Origin: Verrucomicrobiia bacterium
GTDB taxonomy: Bacteria > Verrucomicrobiota > Verrucomicrobiia > CAIQCK01
Direction: 5' to 3'
Assembly (NCBI GenBank): GCA_026417675.1
Contig: JAOACV010000030.1
Location: 1-11,029, forward strand
DNA: 11,029 nucleotides
The notes beneath the pieces were generated by a model. It searched no databases, was not told where the DNA came from, and saw nothing but the letters and a program-made list of their open reading frames with translations. Both the position numbers and the translations under genes were made by a program. Shown here one piece after another: positions 6,033 through 11,029 of the stretch (the stretch's first letter is position 1; each line of letters starts with the position of its first letter).

Positions 6033-7238
6033 ATGACTGCCACATACGCTCCACTTAATCCCACGCCGCGCATCCTGCTGGGGCCAGGCCCCAGCAACGT
6101 GCCGCCGGCCGTTTATCGCGCCATGAGCGCGCCGCTGGTCGGGCATCTGGACCCGGAATTCGTCGCGTTGATGGAAGAAGTGAAGCAGATGCTGCGCGAG
6201 GTGATGCTGACGAAGAACGCCACGACCTTCCCCGTCAGCGGCACGGGCAGCGCGGGGATGGAGTTCTGCTGCGTGAACCTCATCGAGCCAAGCGACGAGG
6301 TGCTGATCTGCGTCAACGGCGTTTTCGGCGCGCGCATGACCGACGTGGCGCAACGTTGCGGCGCGCAAGTGGCCACCGTGCAGGCGCCTTGGGGCCGGAT
6401 CATCGAGCCGGAGGCTGTCGCGACGGCACTGAAGGAGATGAAGGCGCCGAAGCTGGTCGGCATCGTCCACGCCGAGACCTCGACCGGCGTGCGGCAGCCG
6501 ATGGAGGAGATTGCCCGGATCGCCCACGACCACGGCGCGTTGTTGCTGATGGATTGCGTCACGTCGCTCGGCGGCTGCCCGGTGCGCGTGGACGACTGGC
6601 AGGTGGACGCGGCTTACAGCGGCACACAGAAATGCCTGAGCTGTCCGCCGGGACTCGCGCCGGTGACGTTCGGGGCGCGCGCCTTGGAGAAGGCGACAAA
6701 GCGCCGGACGAAAGCGCAAAGCTGGTATCTGGACTTAAACCTGCTGGCGGGCTACTGGGGCCAGGACCGCGTGTATCACCACACCGCGCCGGTGACGATG
6801 AACTACGCGCTGCGCGAGGCGCTGCGGCTGGTGTTGGAGGAAGGTTTGGAAAAGCGCTGGGCGCGCCACGAGCAAAATCATTACGCGCTCAAAGCGGGCC
6901 TCGAAGCCATCGGGTTGAAGCTCGCCTCGCAGGAGGGCCATCAGCTCTGGCAGCTCAACAGCGTGACGATCCCCGCCGGCGTGGACGACGCAACGGTGCG
7001 CAGAAGGCTGCTACAGCGTTACAATATTGAGATCGGCGGCGGGCTGGGCGAGTGGAAGGGCAAGACGTGGCGCGTGGGGCTGATGGGCGAGAGTTCGCGC
7101 GAGGAGAACGTGATGTTGTTCCTCGCCGCGCTCGGCAACATTCTCAACGACTTCGGATGCCGGATTGACACGGGCGCGGCGCTATCCGCGGCAAGCGCGG
7201 TCTATCGGCAACGCGGCGAGAAACGCTGCGAAGCCTAA
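6033..7238 (+). CDS. Class V aminotransferase, alanine/serine-glyoxylate aminotransferase family
   Basis: This is a PLP enzyme of about 401 residues related to alanine-glyoxylate, serine-glyoxylate and ureidoglycine-glyoxylate transaminases. It shows [19 protein letters not shown] and LVGHLDPEF near the N-terminus, [10 protein letters not shown] (binds PLP phosphate), [11 protein letters not shown] with Asp174, the PLP lysine in [13 protein letters not shown] (Lys200), and [15 protein letters not shown] near the end. The amino donor cannot be told from sequence. ATG 6033 is chosen because the family starts about 10 residues before RILLGPGPS; it has GGAGG 11 nt upstream. A GTG at 6003, also with GGAGG but only 4 nt away and inside a small hairpin, would add ten residues. 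It lies 61 nt after the GNAT gene without a terminator, so co-transcription is likely. Its stop overlaps the stop of the convergent gene. Confidence 0.92.
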   Translation: MTATYAPLNPTPRILLGPGPSNVPPAVYRAMSAPLVGHLDPEFVALMEEVKQMLREVMLTKNATTFPVSGTGSAGMEFCCVNLIEPSDEVLICVNGVFGARMTDVAQRCGAQVATVQAPWGRIIEPEAVATALKEMKAPKLVGIVHAETSTGVRQPMEEIARIAHDHGALLLMDCVTSLGGCPVRVDDWQVDAAYSGTQKCLSCPPGLAPVTFGARALEKATKRRTKAQSWYLDLNLLAGYWGQDRVYHHTAPVTMNYALREALRLVLEEGLEKRWARHEQNHYALKAGLEAIGLKLASQEGHQLWQLNSVTIPAGVDDATVRRRLLQRYNIEIGGGLGEWKGKTWRVGLMGESSREENVMLFLAALGNILNDFGCRIDTGAALSAASAVYRQRGEKRCEA

Positions 7239-8173
7239 CCTTTCTTGGACGAACGTTTCAGCCGCTCCTGCTTCTCCAAGTAGGCCTCGACATCCTGCGT
7301 GATCTCAGGCGAGCTGCCTTCCTTGAAAACGCAGTGGCCCTTGTAAAACACCCGGACGTAGTGGCCGCGAAACTTCGTGCCGCTGGTCTGACCGTAGCGA
7401 AGGCTGGTCATCCCCGCCATCTTAATTTCGTCCGAACGCAGCGTCTTGGCCTCGAACGGTTTCAACTCGATTTGTGATTCCGACCCTTGGAGATATTGAT
7501 CGGAGGCGCTGCCGACGCTCATGACGACGGCGACCCACTGCCACTCGATGTCGGTGACCGGCTGGGTGGTGGTGTTTTGCAGTGTCAACTCGATGTAGAT
7601 GCGTTGCCGGAACGCCGTGCCGTAGGCCGAATCGCCGCCCGTGCCGCGGCGCGCGCCGGTGAAGCGTTTCACATCGCACGAGAACGGCGGCAGCAACGGC
7701 GGTGGTTCCGGCGACGGCGTCTCGACCACATTGGTGGTTGTCGCCGCGGCGGTCTTGGCTGCTGTCTCGGATTTCTCGGCCGTGGCCGGCGGCGCGTCAC
7801 CCAAGACGGTGATCTGCGACGGATCGGAAACCACCATCTCCGGCCGGCCGGCGATCCGGCGTATGACGCCGGTGACGCAGACTTGCTTGCCGGCATACAG
7901 CGTCTCGATCTTGTTGGTCCAGCGCTCGGCGTTGGTGGCATAGATAATGACGGTGAAGTCGGACTTGGCGTCCTTGGAGAAATGCAGCGAGCATGACTCG
8001 CGGGTCGGGCGAATCAGTTTCACCTGCCCTTCGACGGAGCACAACTGGCCGACATGATCGGCGGCCTTGTCCCATGCTATGGTAGGCGTCTGGCCAAACG
8101 CCGCCATCGCGGCGCTCGCCAGCACACCGAGCAAGCACAACGCTCTTAACATGGATTGACTATTACGAGCCAT
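7235..8173 (-). CDS. Exported OB-fold protein with proline-rich linker and unknown C-terminal domain
   Basis: The 312-residue product has an N-terminal signal peptide ([21 protein letters not shown], from the second Met at residue 8). Residues 31-125 match the OB-fold layout of the nucleic-acid-binding-like (tRNA_anti-type) family: [40 protein letters not shown] and [12 protein letters not shown]. An Ala/Thr/Pro-rich linker follows (about 126-163), then an unrecognised beta-rich domain with a basic, Lys-rich C-terminus. The export signal makes a DNA or RNA role doubtful; exported OB-folds often bind other ligands. Start 8173 and ATG 8152 (residue 8) are both possible, without a clear ribosome binding site. 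It lies 34 nt after the repeat-protein gene, probably one operon. Its TAG overlaps the convergent aminotransferase stop, leaving no room for a terminator between them. Confidence 0.8.
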   Translation of the reverse strand: MARNSQSMLRALCLLGVLASAAMAAFGQTPTIAWDKAADHVGQLCSVEGQVKLIRPTRESCSLHFSKDAKSDFTVIIYATNAERWTNKIETLYAGKQVCVTGVIRRIAGRPEMVVSDPSQITVLGDAPPATAEKSETAAKTAAATTTNVVETPSPEPPPLLPPFSCDVKRFTGARRGTGGDSAYGTAFRQRIYIELTLQNTTTQPVTDIEWQWVAVVMSVGSASDQYLQGSESQIELKPFEAKTLRSDEIKMAGMTSLRYGQTSGTKFRGHYVRVFYKGHCVFKEGSSPEITQDVEAYLEKQERLKRSSKKG

Positions 8174-8207
8174 GCTTGAAATTGCAAACGATTCGTTCCG
8201 TCACGCG

Positions 8208-9275
8208 CTACTTGCCTTGTGATTTCCAAAACGCTGCCGCAGGCCGGCCGTTGATGGTTTTGAGCGTCTTGATCGCGCGCAGCACTTCCAAATTGCCGCC
8301 CGATTTCGTGTCGCAATGAATGATGACCAGCGGCACATCTTTCAACGGGCTCAAATCCGCCAGCGGCGTGCCCTCGCAATGCAGTTCGCGCAGCGGCAGG
8401 CCTTTCAGCGGCGCCAGGTCCTTGACCTGGGTCTGATCGCACCAAAGCGAACTCAGCGGCATGCCTTTGAGGGGTGAGAGATCCTTGACCGCCGTGCCGG
8501 AACACCAAAGATGGGTCAGGGGCATGCCTTTCAGCGCCGCGAGGTCCTTAATCTGCGTATGCGCCACGTTGAGCTGGCGCAACGGCATGCCGTGCAACGG
8601 ACCGAGATCCTTCACGGGCGTGCCGTAGCAGTGGAACGTTTCCAACGGCATGCCCTTCAGCGGCGCGAGGTCGCTGACCTGCGTCAAGCCGCAGTTAAGC
8701 GCCGTCAACGGCATGCCCTTCAGCGGCGCGAGGTCTTTCACCGGCGCGCCGTTGATTTCCAGCGTCGTCAGCTTCATGCCTTTCAACGGCGAGAGATCGC
8801 TGACTCTTGAGTCCCCGCATATCAGCGAGCGCAGCGGCATGCCCCGCAGCGGGCCAAGATCGCTGACCAAGCTGTAGCTGCATTCCAGCCGCGTCAGCGG
8901 CATGCCCCGCAGCGGCGACAGGTCGGCCAGCGTGCGTTTCCCTGCCTTGCCATTGCAGGCCAGCCGCTGAAGCGACGCCAGGGCGCGCACCGGCGCTAGA
9001 TTGGTCACGCCCGCGCTGCAGAAACTTAACTCGGTCACCTTGCCACCCTCAATCACGTGTGCTGCCGATCTCAGGTCAAAGTCCGGGTTGAGCTCCTTCA
9101 ACTTTTCCAGAACGCGGTCCGCCCGGTCCTCCGGCGGCAAGGCCGCGACGGCCTTGATGAAATTCTCGTCCGTCCCAGAGGGCGGCTGCGGGGCCGCTGG
9201 ATCAGCGCACACGCCATCCGGGGAGAGCATCCAAACCGACAGGAAACCAACCGTAATTAAGCGCAAGCCTGACAT
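8208..9275 (-). CDS. Exported protein of ten 21-residue leucine-rich-like repeats
   Basis: From ATG 9275 the 355-residue product starts with a signal peptide (MSGLRLITVGFLSVWMLSPD, ending GVCA). A spacer follows (ENFIKAVAALPPEDRADRV) and then ten perfect-length 21-residue repeats at residues 118-327, of the form DLsPLKGMPLtxLxCxxTxVx. They are regular enough to suggest a solenoid like leucine-rich repeat proteins, as is common in Planctomycetes and Verrucomicrobia. No catalytic domain is seen, so a binding role is inferred. A TTG at 9377 would add 34 residues before the signal peptide and is less likely. There is no strong ribosome binding site. It is first of two genes with the OB-fold gene. 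Confidence 0.87.
   Translation of the reverse strand: MSGLRLITVGFLSVWMLSPDGVCADPAAPQPPSGTDENFIKAVAALPPEDRADRVLEKLKELNPDFDLRSAAHVIEGGKVTELSFCSAGVTNLAPVRALASLQRLACNGKAGKRTLADLSPLRGMPLTRLECSYSLVSDLGPLRGMPLRSLICGDSRVSDLSPLKGMKLTTLEINGAPVKDLAPLKGMPLTALNCGLTQVSDLAPLKGMPLETFHCYGTPVKDLGPLHGMPLRQLNVAHTQIKDLAALKGMPLTHLWCSGTAVKDLSPLKGMPLSSLWCDQTQVKDLAPLKGLPLRELHCEGTPLADLSPLKDVPLVIIHCDTKSGGNLEVLRAIKTLKTINGRPAAAFWKSQGK
8295..8924 (-). repeat. Ten tandem 63-bp in-frame repeats
   Basis: The unit is exactly 63 bp (21 codons). The GGCATG core recurs at 8899, 8836, 8710, 8647, 8584, 8521 and 8458, with variants at 8773, 8395 and 8332. Every spacing is 63. Several neighbouring units are close at DNA level, around CGGCATGCCCTTCAGCGGCG, indicating fairly recent internal duplication. 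The units nearest each end are more diverged. Confidence 0.95.
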
Positions 9276-9605
9276 GCCGACACCATCTAAACCATTGCAC
9301 GCCGAAATAGAAGCCAAAAGGCAGCGCGACGCAAGCGCCAGTGACAGAACGACGTCTCGTCGCTGTGAACGGGCCAAACTCGTGCCTGAGATCTTTCAGC
9401 CGCGCCAGCAAAGCGCCCGGCGAATGGCAGAGCTTCGATGTCATCTTCCGCGCGCCGCTTGACCAGACAATCCTGCCGCGGCCATTTTTCTGCTCATTTC
9501 GGACTTCACTTCCGCCGGGCGACCTGCTATTTCGCGGCGCGTTTTTTCTGCCGGACGAACCGGCGCTGTGAGGCTTCAAACTCACCAACTCGGAAACGAT
9601 TAAAC
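9276..9605. other. Divergent intergenic region between the repeat-protein and PQQ-propeller genes
   Basis: This 330-nt stretch must hold the promoters of both divergent genes, but I see no convincing hexamer pair on either strand. A small hairpin GCCGG-ACGAA-CCGGC (9550-9564) preceded by TTTTTT is present. Open frames across it have no recognisable protein content. Confidence 0.5.
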
Positions 9606-10916
9606 ATGACAATGAAGAACTTCTGTTCTGGCAACTCGACGACCAAGACCATCACGCGCGCGGCGGCCCTGGGACTGCTGGCTTGCGCGTTGGTGCAGGC
9701 GGCGGACTGGCCGCAGTATCGCGGCGCCAACCACGATGGCATTTGCGCCGAGAAGATCGCGGAAAATTGGCCCCCGCGGGGGCCGAAACTACTTTGGAAA
9801 GTCGCGCTGCCCGGCGGCGGGTTTAGCTCGTTCGCGGTCGCGCAGGGCAAGGCGCTGACGCTGGCCCGGCGGCCGGGCGGCAGCGGCGATCAGGAGTTTT
9901 GCGTCGCGTTCGATGCGAACACGGGCAAGGAACTGTGGGCGACGCCGCTGGGGCCGGCGAAATATGACGGCGGCGGCGATACCGGCACGAAGGACAACCG
10001 CGGCGGCGACGGTCCGCGCTCGACCCCGACGATTGACGGCGACCACGCGTATGTGCTCTCCGCTTACCTGGCGCTCTACTGCCTCGACCTCACCACCGGC
10101 AAGGCGGTGTGGAAGAAAGACCTTTGCGCGGAGTTTGGCGCGCAAAACATCCGTTGGCAGAGCGCCGCGTCGCCGTTGCTCGAAGGCGAGTTGATTTTCG
10201 TCCACTGTGGCGCGCCGGGCGCCAGCTTGATGGCGTTGCGCAAGAGGGACGGCAGCGCGGCTTGGAAATGCCAGGACGACAAGATGACACACGCCACGCC
10301 GATCATCGCAACCATCCTCGACCAGCGGCAGGTGATCTTCTTCACGCAGTCCGGTCTCGTGTCGGTCGTGCCGGAGACCGGTGCGGAGTTGTGGCGCTAC
10401 GGGTTCCCGTTCAAGGTTTCCACTGCCGCGTCCCCCGTCGTTGCGGGCGACAGGGTCTATTGTTCGGCCGGCTACGGCGTCGGCTCGGCGGGCGTCAAGA
10501 TCGCTAAAGCGGGCGCGAAATTCACCGCCACAGAAATCTGGCGGAACGAAGGCAACGTCATCTGCAGCCACTGGAGCACGCCCGTCTATCACCAAGACCA
10601 TCTCTACGGCATGTTCAGCTTCAAGGAATTCGGCACCGGCGCGCTCAAGTGCGTGGACATGGCCACCGGCAAGGAAAAGTGGGCGCAGGCCGGTTTCGGT
10701 CCTGGCGGCGTGCTGCTGGTCAACGGCAACAAGGTGCTCGCTCTCAGCGACACCGGGCGCATGGTGCTGGTCGAGGCGTCGCCACAAGGTTACAAAGAAA
10801 TCGCCACCTGCCAGGCGCTCACGGGGAAAGTTTGGAACAGCCCCGCCATCAGCAACGGCCACATCTTCGCCCGCAGCACCAAGGAAGCCGTCTGTCTCGA
10901 CGTGTCGGTGAAGTAG
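9606..10916 (+). CDS. Exported PQQ-like beta-propeller repeat protein
   Basis: From ATG 9606 (ATG 9612 also possible) the product is 436 residues. A signal peptide (about 1-32, hydrophobic AAALGLLACALVQA) ends before ADWPQYRGANHDGI, the typical start of exported PQQ-like propellers in Planctomycetes and Verrucomicrobia. Blades are marked by the G-x-x-x-W tryptophan motif: GKELWATPLG, GKAVWKKDL, GSAAWKCQDD, GAELWRYGFP and GKEKWAQAGFG, interspersed with strands such as HAYVLSAYLALYCLD, VSVVPETG and KVLALSD. Family members fold as PQQ dehydrogenase-like propellers but usually lack proven PQQ binding; the role here (scaffold or carbohydrate/alcohol oxidation) is unknown. No terminator follows within the 94 nt before the adapter. 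The frame extends upstream to 9438 but that part has no signal-peptide logic. Confidence 0.9.
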   Translation: MTMKNFCSGNSTTKTITRAAALGLLACALVQAADWPQYRGANHDGICAEKIAENWPPRGPKLLWKVALPGGGFSSFAVAQGKALTLARRPGGSGDQEFCVAFDANTGKELWATPLGPAKYDGGGDTGTKDNRGGDGPRSTPTIDGDHAYVLSAYLALYCLDLTTGKAVWKKDLCAEFGAQNIRWQSAASPLLEGELIFVHCGAPGASLMALRKRDGSAAWKCQDDKMTHATPIIATILDQRQVIFFTQSGLVSVVPETGAELWRYGFPFKVSTAASPVVAGDRVYCSAGYGVGSAGVKIAKAGAKFTATEIWRNEGNVICSHWSTPVYHQDHLYGMFSFKEFGTGALKCVDMATGKEKWAQAGFGPGGVLLVNGNKVLALSDTGRMVLVEASPQGYKEIATCQALTGKVWNSPAISNGHIFARSTKEAVCLDVSVK

Positions 10917-11010
10917 CCGCAGCCGTGTCGCTCCGTAACGCGGTTGTTGATAATGGTTTTCGCGTCTTGGAGTGACGCGGCGACGAATGAAGCCGCGTGC
11001 GCATCGGCAT
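10917..11010. other. 3' flank of the PQQ-propeller gene
   Basis: No gene is seen in the last 94 genuine bases. CGCGTC (10961-10966) and GACGCG (10974-10979) form a 6-bp hairpin, but without a following T-run on the plus strand it is not a clear terminator. Confidence 0.4.
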
Positions 11011-11029
11011 CTGTCTCTTATACACATCT
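11011..11029. other. Nextera/Tn5 mosaic-end adapter (not genomic)
   Basis: The final 19 bases CTGTCTCTTATACACATCT are exactly the reverse complement of the hyperactive Tn5 mosaic end AGATGTGTATAAGAGACAG used in Nextera libraries. It is residual adapter at the contig end. A minus-strand frame starting in it encodes MCIRDR, a well-known signature of this artefact. Confidence 0.97.

Noticed and set aside
8458..8906. Evenly spaced GGCATGCC copies as CRISPR or regulatory sites
   Set aside because: They are codon-level echoes of the GMPL core of a coding repeat, with spacing always 63 bp and in frame.
9550..9564. GCCGG/CCGGC hairpin as a terminator
   Set aside because: The T-run lies before the hairpin on the plus strand and becomes an A-run after it on the minus strand, so neither direction fits an intrinsic terminator.
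9789..11027. 412-codon minus-strand open frame beginning MCIRDRC
   Set aside because: The start lies in Nextera adapter and the frame is antisense to the PQQ-propeller gene.

Overview
The window looks like one complete contig from a high-GC bacterium of the Verrucomicrobiota, perhaps the Limisphaerales/Pedosphaera side. This placement is an inference from the style of the 23S 5' region, the RRM protein with an RGG tail, the 21-residue leucine-rich-like repeat protein, the secreted OB-fold protein, the PQQ-like propeller with a DWPQYRG start, and the weak Shine-Dalgarno use. No 16S gene is present to confirm it. The last 19 bases are a Nextera/Tn5 mosaic-end adapter, so genuine sequence ends at 11010.

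Positions 1-1472 (minus strand) are the start of an unusual rRNA operon. A strong promoter (TTGACA-17-TATAGT with an A-tract UP-like element) is followed by a leader with GCAA-tetraloop hairpins and a boxA-like element, then tRNA-Ala(TGC), tRNA-Ile(GAT), a second boxA, and the 5' end of 23S rRNA. No 16S gene lies between promoter and tRNAs, so 23S is transcribed separately from 16S. About 580 nt into 23S, in the region of helix 25, the rRNA similarity stops and a GIY-YIG nuclease reading frame with its own ribosome binding site begins. It runs off the contig edge.

Positions 1473-2256 (plus strand) carry a divergent, long-leader gene for a small RRM RNA-binding protein, ending in an intrinsic terminator.

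Positions 2405-5971 (plus) are a compact operon for a four-subunit 2-oxoacid:ferredoxin oxidoreductase, order delta-alpha-beta-gamma (korDABC type), with a GNAT acetyltransferase as a fifth, overlapping gene. A class V alanine/serine-glyoxylate aminotransferase follows 61 nt later (6033-7238). The oxidoreductase exchanges acyl-CoA, CO2 and reduced ferredoxin with a 2-oxoacid. The aminotransferase interconverts glyoxylate with amino acids. A link between them is inference.

Positions 7235-11010 hold genes for exported proteins: on the minus strand a 10 x 21-residue repeat protein followed by an OB-fold protein, whose stop codon overlaps the aminotransferase stop convergently, and on the plus strand a PQQ-like beta-propeller protein, divergent from the repeat protein.
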